From a virus, in IMG/VR virus record IMGVR_UViG_3300044800_000047, positions 1 through 42,387 of that record: a stretch of DNA of 42,387 nucleotides; one strand, written 5' to 3'. The first letter of the stretch is position 1. Each line of letters begins with the position of its first letter. Position numbers and translations under genes: made by a program. Shown here one piece after another: positions 13,411-20,122 of the stretch. The notes beneath the pieces are model-generated. The model was not told the DNA's origin, ran no database searches, and saw only the letters and a program-made list of their open reading frames with translations.

Positions 13411-14172
13411 ATGCCTTGGGGCCGCGTCGACGACGACTTCTACGACCACCCGAAGGTCGTGAACATGCCTGCCGGCGTGCGCAACGCGGCGTGTGGCCTG
13501 TACTGGCGGGCCGTCAGCTACTGCAACCGCTACCTGACGGATGGCCGCCTGTCAGAGGCCGCTCTGGTGAAGCTCGATGCCCGCCCCGAGGAGATCAAAG
13601 CACTCCTGATGATTGCCCCGGGAATGCGCTTCGGATTGTTCGAGAAGTGTCCGGGAAAGGGCAGCGGATACCGCATCCATGACTTCCTCGCGAAGAACAA
13701 GAGTCGCGACGAAGTGTATGCAGAGCGTGAAGCCAAGGTAGAGGCGGGTCGCGCCGGAGGTCTGCAGAGTGGGCGTATTCGCGCTCAAAAGGCCCAAGCA
13801 AACGCGAAGCAGGGTGCTTCGGTCGTGCTTCCGAGACGCGAAGCAGAGGGCAAGCAGGGTGCTTCACGAAGCACGAAGCAAACGCGAAGCAAACGCGAAG
13901 CACCCGGAGTTGAACTCCCGTCCCGTCCCGTCCCGTTAACTACCCCCATACCCCCGCAAGCGGGGGCTCGACCAAGGTCACGACGCAAGAAAGGCGACAC
14001 GCCCCGATCGAATGGCAACAACCCACGGCTGCTGCGCGAGGGCAATGCCCAAGTAGACGCGAAGGTGATGGGCGATCTGGCAGAGCGCACGGCAGCGTGG
14101 AACGCAGCGCATCCGGGCGATCAGATACCGACCAAGGACGAGACGATCCCCGACTGGATGGCAGGTTCGTGA
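13411..14172 (+). CDS. Replication protein 2 (DnaD-like organiser with internal repeats)
   Basis: The 253-residue protein begins directly after the previous TAG. The N-terminal MPWGRVDDDFYDHPKV, ACGLYWRAVSYCNRYL and DGRLSEAALVKL pattern is a winged-helix domain of phage replication proteins. Residues 105-120 are a Lys/Glu helix, followed by a basic low-complexity linker (about 120-200) with KQGAS repeated, and a short C-terminal helix ending PDWMAGS. The linker DNA at 13800-13966 has iterons, tandem TCCCG and a hairpin. It is the second organiser-like gene in the genome. Confidence 0.72.
   Translation: MPWGRVDDDFYDHPKVVNMPAGVRNAACGLYWRAVSYCNRYLTDGRLSEAALVKLDARPEEIKALLMIAPGMRFGLFEKCPGKGSGYRIHDFLAKNKSRDEVYAEREAKVEAGRAGGLQSGRIRAQKAQANAKQGASVVLPRREAEGKQGASRSTKQTRSKREAPGVELPSRPVPLTTPIPPQAGARPRSRRKKGDTPRSNGNNPRLLREGNAQVDAKVMGDLAERTAAWNAAHPGDQIPTKDETIPDWMAGS
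13800..13902. repeat. Iterons inside replication gene 2
   Basis: AAACGCGAAGCA occurs at 13800-13811, 13880-13891 and 13891-13902, with ACGCGAAGCA at 13836-13845. Two shorter copies CACGAAGCA lie at 13865-13873 and 13872-13880. The period of 11 between the last two full copies does not match codon length. This resembles the initiator-binding repeats in lambda gene O, which also lie inside the initiator gene. Confidence 0.65.
13916..13966. repeat. Tandem TCCCG units and hairpin next to iterons
   Basis: Four tandem TCCCG units fill 13916-13935. After TTAACTA, CCCCCGC at 13951-13957 pairs perfectly with GCGGGGG at 13960-13966. Such features next to initiator repeats could form part of an origin or restrict fork movement. 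That role is inferred from position only. Confidence 0.45.
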
Positions 14173-14414
14173 TGTGCATATGCAATAGGGCAGCAAACGA
14201 CTGGATACCGAATAAACCGCGCGCTGCGCCACAACCTGCGACGCTTGACCTGGTGGGCGCCTGCGCCTTCGAAAGTGAGGGTGGTGGGGGTAGGAACACG
14301 GCGGTAGCCTTACGAGTACGACCCGGGCTCCCCTATCTCGCGCTTCCGGACAGGTTCGCCCGTTTTTTATCCACTACGCCACGGGCTTTCCAGTCAGAGA
14401 GGGCCCTCTCATGA
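14172..14414 (+). CDS. Uncertain small gene
   Basis: The 80-residue frame is supported mainly by its junctions, TGATG with the previous stop and ATGA with the next start. Its composition is not convincingly protein-like. It starts MCICNRAANDWIPNK and the rest lacks motifs. In another frame, 14308-14412 reads PYEYDPGSPISRFRTG without a start codon, so a decayed gene here is also possible. Confidence 0.4.
   Translation: MCICNRAANDWIPNKPRAAPQPATLDLVGACAFESEGGGGRNTAVALRVRPGLPYLALPDRFARFLSTTPRAFQSERALS
14397..14410. promoter_or_regulatory. 14-bp perfect palindrome before a start codon
   Basis: GAGAGGGCCCTCTC is a perfect palindrome ending immediately before the ATG at 14411. Its AGAGGG half also forms the only purine-rich ribosome-binding site for that gene. 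It could be a protein-binding site or an RNA element that masks initiation. Confidence 0.5.
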
Positions 14415-14812
14415 GCCAGCCGCAGCCGTATTTCGATACCGAGCGCGACGTCGACGTCCAGGTGACGCCCGAGTCTCCGCGCCTCCAGACGGACTGCCTG
14501 ATCTGCGGGCACCATGACGAGTTCGGCACGATTACCCTGCGCCTCGCCTGGTGGCGTTCACCCGAGAAGATCACGGCTATCCCCCGTTGCCTCGACCTCG
14601 AGTCCTGCCGGCTGCGCGTCGCTGCGAATGGCGAACCCTGGCCATTGCTCGAGCCCGGCGAGAAACCGGGCGAGAAGCCGGCCGTGCCGCCCCGGAAGCG
14701 CCCGACCGAGCCGATGAGCGCGCGGCCTTCCCTGCCCAGCGAGCCCGAGCTCGCGGACGCACCGCCTACCTCCGAACCGCCGGCCCCGTCCGACGATCCA
14801 CCCTGGTTCTGA
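14411..14812 (+). CDS. Zinc-motif protein with Pro-rich tail
   Basis: The 133-residue protein has CLICGHHDEFG, then CLDLESCRL, which together could hold zinc, within a small beta-rich domain (about residues 25-75). The last 60 residues are Pro/Glu/Ser-rich and probably disordered. It lies next to the palindrome at 14397. Confidence 0.55.
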   Translation: MSQPQPYFDTERDVDVQVTPESPRLQTDCLICGHHDEFGTITLRLAWWRSPEKITAIPRCLDLESCRLRVAANGEPWPLLEPGEKPGEKPAVPPRKRPTEPMSARPSLPSEPELADAPPTSEPPAPSDDPPWF

Positions 14813-14825
14813 AAGGAGCCCAGCC

Positions 14826-15068
14826 ATGTCATCCTCCACCGCACCACGTCGCTTCCGCCTCGACCCGGGGCTCGGCGACATTCTCGATGCCACCCTGGCC
14901 GAGGTCAAGGCCCGCGAGATCAGCGACGCCACGCGCCGCGTCTTCATCGCCTTCGGCTGGATCCTCTCCGCCGCCTCGGCCGATCCGCGACTGACGGAGA
15001 TCCTACCCGAACCAGGCCAGCCGGGCTTCCCCGCTGCACAACGGGCGAAGGTGGCACCCCATGACTGA
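14826..15068 (+). CDS. Small helical protein
   Basis: The 80-residue product has a helical amphipathic core, LGDILDATLAEVKAREISDA, then FIAFGWILSAASADPRL. AAAGGAG about eight bases upstream supports the ATG. The function is unknown. Confidence 0.55.
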   Translation: MSSSTAPRRFRLDPGLGDILDATLAEVKAREISDATRRVFIAFGWILSAASADPRLTEILPEPGQPGFPAAQRAKVAPHD

Positions 15069-15591
15069 CGACCTTCGCGCCGCGCTGGAGGCCGCGAACC
15101 AGGGCATCACGAACCTCCAAGGCGCCCTCAAGGTGGCTGGAAAGAAGTGGGACGAGCAGGCGGCCCGTGCTGATGCTGCAGAGTCCCAGGTAGCGACGAG
15201 TCAGGAGAACCTGACGGATGCCCTCTCGGGCTGGCGGCTGGCGCTGCTGCACGGGCGGCTCGTGCATGGGTGTGACCACACGGACGATGCCGAACGTGAA
15301 GCGGATCAGATTGCCTTTGCCGACCTCCCCACAGCCGTCGCCGAGTACAAGCGCCAGGTAGTCGCAGCGGCCGTCGAAGCGGAACGGGAGAGGCTGCGGC
15401 AGGCCATCCATGCCGAATATGCCTCAATGCCTGAGGGAAACCCCGAGAGTGATGATGGGGCATGGTGCCTGAGCGAGAAAACGATCGCCGCCCTACTCGA
15501 CCCCCACCCCTCCAGCGATCAGGACCGCGATCCATATGACCCGCAAGGTTGGTATGGCGACTCCTACCCCTCCAAGGAAGGCACGAAGTGA
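15061..15591 (+). CDS. Unknown coiled-coil protein
   Basis: The 176-residue product starts MTDDLRAALEAANQGITNL and is helical to about residue 120, with a long acidic coiled coil. Its start and the segment around RADAAESQVATS are paralogous to the gene at 11708. It overlaps the preceding gene by eight bases. The function is unknown. Confidence 0.55.
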   Translation: MTDDLRAALEAANQGITNLQGALKVAGKKWDEQAARADAAESQVATSQENLTDALSGWRLALLHGRLVHGCDHTDDAEREADQIAFADLPTAVAEYKRQVVAAAVEAERERLRQAIHAEYASMPEGNPESDDGAWCLSEKTIAALLDPHPSSDQDRDPYDPQGWYGDSYPSKEGTK

Positions 15592-15776
15592 GCCGTAGAA
15601 GCCTGTCTAAACAGCCGTCTCACTTCGCACCTGATCCTTGCTCGTGTCCCTGCGGATGCCGAGAGATTGTCACCATCGCCGAGGTTCAGTTCGGCAGGGG
15701 CCGTTGTATCGCTTGCGTAGGGGACTTCCACGGATTGCAGGCGGCCCTGCGCGCCAAGGAGCTCTCCGATGATTGA
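15588..15776 (+). CDS. Small cysteine-rich protein
   Basis: The 62-residue product, starting at GTG in a GTGA overlap, has CSCPCGCREIV followed by GRGRCIACV, giving six cysteines in an order that fits a zinc ribbon. The family is not recognised. Confidence 0.55.
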   Translation: MSRRSLSKQPSHFAPDPCSCPCGCREIVTIAEVQFGRGRCIACVGDFHGLQAALRAKELSDD

Positions 15777-16050
15777 CCTCGAACGCCTCTCTGCGTTGAA
15801 GGTCGCTGCGGAAGCCGCTTGTCGGGCCGCCTATCGCAGGCGCAGAACCATCGATGGCCCGATCAATTGGGCCGACCTCCATGCCGTTAGTGTCGAGCGC
15901 GTCGCGGAATTGTACCGAGGCGAGATCGGCGAGCGATACCGCGTCTGGATTGAGGAGGCCGCAGACGACAACTACGAACTGTACGTTTTCATCTGCGACT
16001 ACCTGACCAAGCATGGCTTTGCGAACGTGGAGGTTCGGATGCAATGGTAG
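15769..16050 (+). CDS. Unknown helical protein, MxxLxxLxAL family
   Basis: The 93-residue protein opens MIDLERLSALK and is helical, ending in VEVRMQW. It overlaps the previous gene by eight bases. Its start resembles the starts of the genes at 16044 (MVDLDVLSALA) and 16620 (MFELDELRALA), suggesting a common initiation module followed by different bodies. Confidence 0.55.
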   Translation: MIDLERLSALKVAAEAACRAAYRRRRTIDGPINWADLHAVSVERVAELYRGEIGERYRVWIEEAADDNYELYVFICDYLTKHGFANVEVRMQW

Positions 16051-16424
16051 ATCTCGATGTTCTCTCTGCGCTGGCGTCTCGGGCAACACCGGGACCGTGG
16101 GAGACAAAGCCGCTTCCGAACGATGACCCCGAGGAAAGGGACTATTGCCATGTCACGGCCGAGTCGGTCGATATCGATGAGGCATTGGCGTTGTTTGTCC
16201 CCGAAGCCGACGCCGCCCTGATCGTCGCAGCCATCAACGCCCTGCCCGCCCTTATCGCCGAACTGCGCGACCTGCGAGCGGCGCTGACGGTGGAGCGGCT
16301 GACCGACATTCTGCATCCGCTTCACGAACCCTACGTAGACCCCGGACTGGTCTTCCGCATGGACGACTGCGAAGACCTTGCCGCCGCCCTTCTGGCTGCC
16401 CTGCTGCGCAAGGAGGAGACGTGA
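16044..16424 (+). CDS. Ead/Ea22-like phage protein
   Basis: The 126-residue protein has the ATPGPWET motif near its N-terminus, a central FVPEADAALIVAAINALPAL, then ELRDLRAAL, a layout typical of Ead/Ea22-like proteins of tailed phages. These are accessory proteins of uncertain role. Part of its 3' sequence (ELRDLRAALTV) is repeated in the gene at 16620, and it holds the 20-base repeat at 16324-16343. Confidence 0.6.
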   Translation: MVDLDVLSALASRATPGPWETKPLPNDDPEERDYCHVTAESVDIDEALALFVPEADAALIVAAINALPALIAELRDLRAALTVERLTDILHPLHEPYVDPGLVFRMDDCEDLAAALLAALLRKEET

Positions 16425-16627
16425 ACGGCGCCGAATGGAGCATCTGCTCAGGCTGTGGACAGAAGGTCCATAACAGCGCGAACGGTTGGCGCAAGCACGT
16501 CGAATTCTGCCCCAGTGCCCCGATGACTGACCTCGAACGCACGCAGGAGAACTTGGGCCACACCTTTGGGGTATCCCGCAGTCAGGTTGGCGCGATAGTG
16601 CGCCGTGAGGATTGGACTCATGTTTGA
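16421..16627 (+). CDS. Zinc-finger plus helix-turn-helix peptide
   Basis: The 68-residue protein starts at GTG in a GTGA overlap. CSGCGQKVHNSANGWRKH and the later FC form a C2HC-like site. The C-terminal FGVSRSQVGAIVRREDW is a helix-turn-helix very like the tail of the HNH endonuclease at 4171. It may be a DNA-binding remnant or a stand-alone regulator. Confidence 0.55.
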   Translation: MNGAEWSICSGCGQKVHNSANGWRKHVEFCPSAPMTDLERTQENLGHTFGVSRSQVGAIVRREDWTHV

Positions 16628-16943
16628 GCTAGACGAGTTGCGGGCGCTGGCAAAGGCGGCACTCCGCAGTTTCAACGGCGCTCGCTGGCAACGTGAAGTT
16701 CGAGTGGACGCCGACGATCTGCTCGCCATGATCGCCGAACTGCGCGACCTTCGAGCGGCACTCACCGTCTGCTACCTCTGGATCGGCCAACACCGCGTCC
16801 CCGGCGATGACGACTGGGCCTGTGTCGAATGTCGGCCGGAATCTGGCAGCCTGATCGATGGCTTTCGGTGTGCCTATCACCAAGCCGCCGCCCTCCTGGC
16901 CGCCCTGGACGCAACACAGGAGAAGCCCGAGGCGACGACGTGA
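16620..16943 (+). CDS. Unknown protein, partial paralog of 16044
   Basis: The 107-residue product has MFELDELRALAKAAL, a middle AELRDLRAALTV shared with the gene at 16044, and a cysteine pair in CVECRPES with a later C-AYH. It overlaps the preceding gene by eight bases. The function is unknown. Confidence 0.55.
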   Translation: MFELDELRALAKAALRSFNGARWQREVRVDADDLLAMIAELRDLRAALTVCYLWIGQHRVPGDDDWACVECRPESGSLIDGFRCAYHQAAALLAALDATQEKPEATT

Positions 16944-17164
16944 GCAGACCGAAGTCTGGGATTTTCAATGGCCGCATCTGTCGGCTGGACGACCCACGGT
17001 GCCTGAAAGGCTGCAATGCCATCGGCTCGGCGTTCGCTGGAACTGGCGGTCATGCGCGCGGTTGTCCGGTCGCTGTGGACTGGGCACGCCAGCGAATCGC
17101 CGCCGGCACGCCCTACCCAGGTGATGCTGCGATGATCGCCAAAGCCGCCCAGGAGATGCCATGA
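16940..17164 (+). CDS. Small unknown protein
   Basis: The 74-residue product starts at GTG in a GTGA overlap. Cysteines in GRICRLDDPRCLKGC and a later HARGC suggest a metal site. The C-terminus is helical and overlaps the VRR-NUC gene by ATGA. Confidence 0.5.
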   Translation: MSRPKSGIFNGRICRLDDPRCLKGCNAIGSAFAGTGGHARGCPVAVDWARQRIAAGTPYPGDAAMIAKAAQEMP

Positions 17165-17637
17165 GCCTCCGCCTGACGTCCGCCCAGGCGCTCCGCCTGG
17201 GCCTCCCGGAAGATCGGCCGGCTCGCCGCTCCGGTCGCAAGACGCATACCGACGATGGCCACGAGATCCAGGCCGGCTGGGACCACTTCAGCGAAGCGGA
17301 CCTCAAGACCGAGATCATGAAGCTGGCCCGGGCTGGCGGCTGGGTTTGCGGCTACAAGGACATCGCTCCGCTCGGCGGCCTGGTTTACCACGCCGCCCAC
17401 GTCATGAGCCAGAGCGAGAAAGGCTGGCCGGATTTCACCGGGATCCGCCGGCGCGATCGCCGCCTGATCTTCGCCGAACTCAAGAGCGAGACGAACGCCC
17501 CAACCCCGCGCCAGGCCGCCGTCCTTGATCTGCTGCGATGTCTGGAATCCTTCCCGCCTCTAGAGCGCGGCCCGACTATCCAGGTCTTCGTCTGGCGGCC
17601 CTCGGATTTGGAGCAGATCCGCGAGATTCTCCGATGA
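17161..17637 (+). CDS. VRR-NUC-type nuclease
   Basis: The 158-residue protein has the core of a VRR-NUC endonuclease: an N-terminal Glu in FSEADLKTEI, GWPDFTGIRRRDRRLIFAEL with the D-(x)n-ExK metal site (WPD then AELKSE), and the following Gln in PRQAAVLDLL. VRR-NUC proteins of phages act as Holliday-junction resolvases or structure-specific nucleases. It is the only resolvase candidate and probably works with the recombination block at 2667-8702 before packaging. The start is an ATGA overlap. Confidence 0.85.
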   Translation: MSLRLTSAQALRLGLPEDRPARRSGRKTHTDDGHEIQAGWDHFSEADLKTEIMKLARAGGWVCGYKDIAPLGGLVYHAAHVMSQSEKGWPDFTGIRRRDRRLIFAELKSETNAPTPRQAAVLDLLRCLESFPPLERGPTIQVFVWRPSDLEQIREILR

Positions 17638-17786
17638 GACGATTGATCTGTCGGCTTCGCGGCCACGACTGGATCACCGGCCCCTACCAATGGGCACCCG
17701 GGCATATCGCCGAGATCCGCTATTGCCGCCGCTGCAATCGCTGGCACCCCGACACCTGGGGCCGTTGGGAACGGTGGGAGATATGA
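17634..17786 (+). CDS. Very small zinc-motif protein
   Basis: The 50-residue product contains a CRLRGHDW and YCRRCNRWH arrangement, enough cysteines and histidines for one zinc site, and is Trp-rich. The start is fixed by ATGA overlap with the nuclease stop. Confidence 0.5.
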   Translation: MRRLICRLRGHDWITGPYQWAPGHIAEIRYCRRCNRWHPDTWGRWERWEI

Positions 17787-18055
17787 CCGCCCCGCCCATG
17801 ACGCCCGGCAGCATCCCGCCCAACCGCGGCCCCCAGTTGCACGTCGTCGCCGGCCATCCACACCTGCGAGAGTTCGCGCCGTCACACGTCCGCTGCGCCT
17901 GCGGCCACCGTTGCCGTGGCGCCAACGCCAAGGTCGTCGCCGATGCCTTTGCCGCGCATCGCCGGGCCGCCGGCGCATCGTACCCCGGCGAGACTCATAC
18001 CCGGCCCCTCGGTCCCTCGACGGGCGAGCGGCGCTGGTCCTGGGGCGACGCATGA
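17783..18055 (+). CDS. Unknown protein with cysteine pair
   Basis: The 90-residue product has HVRCACGHRCRGANA in its middle, which could bind a metal, and a beta-rich N-terminal half (GPQLHVVAGHPHLREF). Both ends are ATGA overlaps. The family is not recognised. Confidence 0.5.
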   Translation: MTAPPMTPGSIPPNRGPQLHVVAGHPHLREFAPSHVRCACGHRCRGANAKVVADAFAAHRRAAGASYPGETHTRPLGPSTGERRWSWGDA

Positions 18056-18558
18056 GGAACACCCGTCTGCTCAACATCCACGACCTGGGCAAGATGGGTA
18101 CCTGGCCGAAGGACGTCCGGCGAATCGACCGGCGCTCGCCGTACGGCAACCCGTTCAAGATCGCCGACATGCTCTGGCCGGCGATCGCCTTCGGGTACAG
18201 CAACGACGCACCTGGGCGCCGAGCCGCGTCCCTGATCCTGTATCGAGGGTGGCTGATCGGAGAGCCGATCACGGTCGCCGGCGGTCAGGCAGCGCAAGCC
18301 GTCTTCGGTGCGTCGCCCCGCGACATGCAGGGGGGCGGCACAGTCGAGTACTCGAACGGCCAGTCGATGACCGTGGGCCACGTGATCTCAGGTCTGGCGC
18401 TCGCTCCGCTCGTGGAGATGTTGAAGGCGATCGAGCTGCCACCGCATCCGGATCTCGAACCGCTCCGCGGGTTCCGGCTCGCATGTTGGTGCGCGCCGCT
18501 CGCGTGCCACGGCGAGGTGATCCTCGAATGGTTGGGCACTCACCCGGTGGCCTCATGA
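18052..18558 (+). CDS. DUF4326-type phage protein
   Basis: The 168-residue protein contains RSPYGNPFKIAD, a long middle insertion, and a C-terminal GFRLACWCAPLACHGEVILE, whose ACWCAP..CHG signature is characteristic of DUF4326. The family is frequent in phages and its biochemical role is unknown. It is longer than many members because of the segment at about residues 65-120. Confidence 0.8.
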   Translation: MRNTRLLNIHDLGKMGTWPKDVRRIDRRSPYGNPFKIADMLWPAIAFGYSNDAPGRRAASLILYRGWLIGEPITVAGGQAAQAVFGASPRDMQGGGTVEYSNGQSMTVGHVISGLALAPLVEMLKAIELPPHPDLEPLRGFRLACWCAPLACHGEVILEWLGTHPVAS

Positions 18559-18752
18559 ACGACCGCCGCCGTCCTGTGGAGCAGGAGCCTTTCGTCTGCC
18601 TGGAATGCGCGCGCCGCTTCTCGCATATGTTCGACCTGCGGCATCACTGGGAGACCGAGCGCCATGGTCCGGCTTCCGTCCAGAAGGCCGCCCTGGAACG
18701 CTTCCGCGTCGGCGGCAACCCGACCGATGACCGCTTCACGGATCGGCGCTGA
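18555..18752 (+). CDS. C2H2 zinc-finger protein
   Basis: The 65-residue protein contains a canonical C2H2 finger, FVCLECARRFSHMFDLRHHW, with the final His in ETERH. C2H2 fingers bind DNA or RNA and appear singly in small phage and bacterial regulators. The start overlaps the previous stop by ATGA. It lies two bases before the LuxR-type helix-turn-helix gene, so the two may be co-expressed regulators. Confidence 0.7.
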   Translation: MNDRRRPVEQEPFVCLECARRFSHMFDLRHHWETERHGPASVQKAALERFRVGGNPTDDRFTDRR

Positions 18753-18754
18753 CC

Positions 18755-18973
18755 ATGACCGCCCAGCCGACCGCCCGCGAACTCGAGGTCCTGGCCGCGT
18801 GCCTGCGGCAGGGGTCGCAGAAGGCGGCGGCTTATGAGCTCGGGATCGCCGTGCAGACGGTCAAGAACACGACCAGCGGCCTGTACCGCAAGCTCGATGT
18901 CGATTCCGCTGGCGGCGCTGCCGAGGCCCTGGGTTGGCTGACGCTCCCGGAGATGGTACCGAAGTCCTGGTAG
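18755..18973 (+). CDS. LuxR/GerE-type helix-turn-helix protein
   Basis: The 72-residue protein is a stand-alone LuxR C-terminal DNA-binding domain: TARELEVLAACLRQGSQKAA, then ELGIAVQTVKNTTSGLYRKL with the recognition helix TVKNTTSGLY. No sensor domain is present, so activity is probably set by dosage. It may regulate phage late or host genes. A pair of alternative hairpins follows its stop. Confidence 0.8.
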   Translation: MTAQPTARELEVLAACLRQGSQKAAAYELGIAVQTVKNTTSGLYRKLDVDSAGGAAEALGWLTLPEMVPKSW

Positions 18974-19008
18974 CTGTTAGGGGCTGACGCCAGCTACGCT
19001 CGATAGCT
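18970..19008 (+). promoter_or_regulatory. Two mutually exclusive hairpins after the LuxR-like gene
   Basis: GTAGCTG at 18970-18976 pairs with CAGCTAC at 18991-18997. The latter segment also takes part in AGCTA (18992-18996) with TAGCT (19004-19008). Only one hairpin can form at a time, a hallmark of attenuator-like switches, though neither has a T-tract. The stop codon of the LuxR-like gene lies inside the first arm. Confidence 0.4.
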
Positions 19009-19242
19009 GTGAAGAGCCCCGCCACACGGCACGCGATTACAACGGACTGCACAGCCGATCCGCCACCGCTATCGAACGGGCATTCCATCGCTCATCCCCT
19101 CCTCCGGCGCGGCCCGGGCCAGACTCGGACGGTCGGTACTGGCTCGGGCGGCGCTCTGCGGCGATTGAGGGCTCGCCTGGCGGCCTATGCGCTGCCTCCG
19201 CGCCGCGTCAACCATCGCCCGAAGCATTGGATCCGGCCATGA
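19009..19242 (+). CDS. Uncertain small gene
   Basis: A 77-residue frame begins at GTG directly after the hairpin pair and ends in an ATGA overlap with the next gene. Its Arg/Pro/Thr-rich composition is not compelling and no ribosome-binding site is seen. The overlap with 19239 is the best support. Confidence 0.35.
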   Translation: MKSPATRHAITTDCTADPPPLSNGHSIAHPLLRRGPGQTRTVGTGSGGALRRLRARLAAYALPPRRVNHRPKHWIRP

Positions 19243-19535
19243 TTATGGTGGCTCAATCCGACAGCAAAGTGATCCGAATGGGCTCTTTGTTGATCGAGGC
19301 GAATCGTTACAACAATCGCACCAACTACAAGGGCTCCAGTTTCCTCGCCTCAAACATCCACGCTTTGGGGGTCCGACTCTTCGTAAAGATCGACTGGTTC
19401 AGGTGGCCCGAAGACGGCGATCGTGAGCGGGAGATCGAGGTTCAGTACCACTTCCCTGTCGTGGGTGGTTATGAAGTCCGTTGGGCTTGGCGCCATAGCG
19501 CCTTCTGTCTCGGCAAGCGGAGTTCTGAGGCATGA
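19239..19535 (+). CDS. Unknown beta-rich protein
   Basis: The 98-residue product has alternating hydrophobic strands such as VRLFVKIDWFRWP and EIEVQYHFPVVGGYEVRWAW. No family is recognised. An internal ATG at 19245 is an alternative start. The base composition is less GC-rich than its neighbours at about 19240-19360, which may reflect separate acquisition. Confidence 0.6.
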   Translation: MIMVAQSDSKVIRMGSLLIEANRYNNRTNYKGSSFLASNIHALGVRLFVKIDWFRWPEDGDREREIEVQYHFPVVGGYEVRWAWRHSAFCLGKRSSEA

Positions 19536-19786
19536 GCCCGATCGAACGCGCCCGTTGCTACCCCTGGCAGACTCTCGCGCTGGCCTTCGCCCTCGGTTCC
19601 CTGACCCTCGCCCTGCTCATCGTGCTCGATGCCGTCGCGGTCGAGCACGTCCTCCTCTGGCTCTCTGGCGTCGCGGAAGGCATCCTCCTCGGGCTCGTGC
19701 TTCTCGGCGGCGTCGAGTACGCCGTTGTCCGCCCGTCTGTCTGGATCACGCGGGCGGTGCAACGGCGAGTGTCAAGTGGGCGATGA
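19532..19786 (+). CDS. Two-helix membrane protein
   Basis: The 84-residue protein has two hydrophobic segments, at about 13-36 (TLALAFALGSLTLALLIVLD) and 39-62 (VLLWLSGVAEGILLGLVLLG), followed by a basic tail, a holin-like topology. It is followed by two more small membrane genes, so a membrane cluster precedes the lysis region. Its role is unproven. Confidence 0.65.
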   Translation: MSPIERARCYPWQTLALAFALGSLTLALLIVLDAVAVEHVLLWLSGVAEGILLGLVLLGGVEYAVVRPSVWITRAVQRRVSSGR

Positions 19787-19997
19787 CAAGCCCTCGCGCC
19801 ATCCGTTCCCGCCGAACCCCAGCGACTATCGGCGCGCTCGGATGTTCGCCGCCGCCGGCCTCCTGTGCCTCGTCGCCTTCGGCGTCGCCGTCAACCTCTA
19901 TGCCGCCGACGAACGCTTGTCGCCCGTGGCCCTGGTCGCCCTGCTCACAGCCAGCCTCGGCCTTCTCGGCGTCAGCTACATCCGGGGGGATAGGTAA
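19776..19997 (+). CDS. Two-helix membrane protein
   Basis: A 73-residue product from GTG at 19776 (11 bases inside the previous gene) has two hydrophobic segments, MFAAAGLLCLVAFGVAVNLY and PVALVALLTASLGLLGVSYI. Another frame with an ATGA start at 19783 gives a low-quality Ser/Pro-rich peptide and is rejected. The pattern fits a small inner-membrane or holin-like protein. Confidence 0.6.
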   Translation: MGDDKPSRHPFPPNPSDYRRARMFAAAGLLCLVAFGVAVNLYAADERLSPVALVALLTASLGLLGVSYIRGDR

Positions 19998-20108
19998 GTG
20001 ATTGCCGCCGTCGCCTTCACGCTCGTCCTGTCCTGCCTCTTCGCCTACGTCGCCACGGTGGCGCTGGTCTGGTGGCTCGACACGCATGGAGCGACCGATG
20101 ACCGCTGA
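19998..20108 (+). CDS. Very small single-helix membrane protein
   Basis: A 36-residue frame starts at GTG immediately after the previous TAA and has one hydrophobic helix (AAVAFTLVLSCLFAYVATVA) ending WWLDTHGATDDR. Its stop lies within the start repeat of the next gene (ATG 20098). It resembles tiny spanin-, antiholin- or Rz-type peptides only in size. Confidence 0.5.
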   Translation: MIAAVAFTLVLSCLFAYVATVALVWWLDTHGATDDR

Positions 20109-20122
20109 GACGTTCGTTCTGC
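20091..20122 (+). repeat. Gene-start repeat, copy 1
   Basis: This 32-base stretch runs from before the ATG at 20098 to the codons for MTAETFVL. It recurs with one mismatch at 20655-20686 and in part at 20298-20322, each time at the start of a gene. Confidence 0.85.

Noticed and set aside
13808-13865. AGCAGGGTGCTTC repeat at 13808 and 13853 as iterons
   Set aside because: The two copies are 45 bases apart, in the same frame, and encode the same KQGAS peptide, so they can be explained by protein repetition. They were not counted among the iterons.
14290-14395. Possible tRNA on either strand
   Set aside because: A GCCCGT/ACGGGC inverted repeat and D-arm-like bases occur, but no proper T-loop, anticodon arm or acceptor pairing could be assembled.
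19783-20001. ATGA-linked frame overlapping 19776-19997
   Set aside because: The alternative frame gives a Ser/Pro-rich low-quality peptide, whereas the adjacent frame encodes two clean membrane helices.
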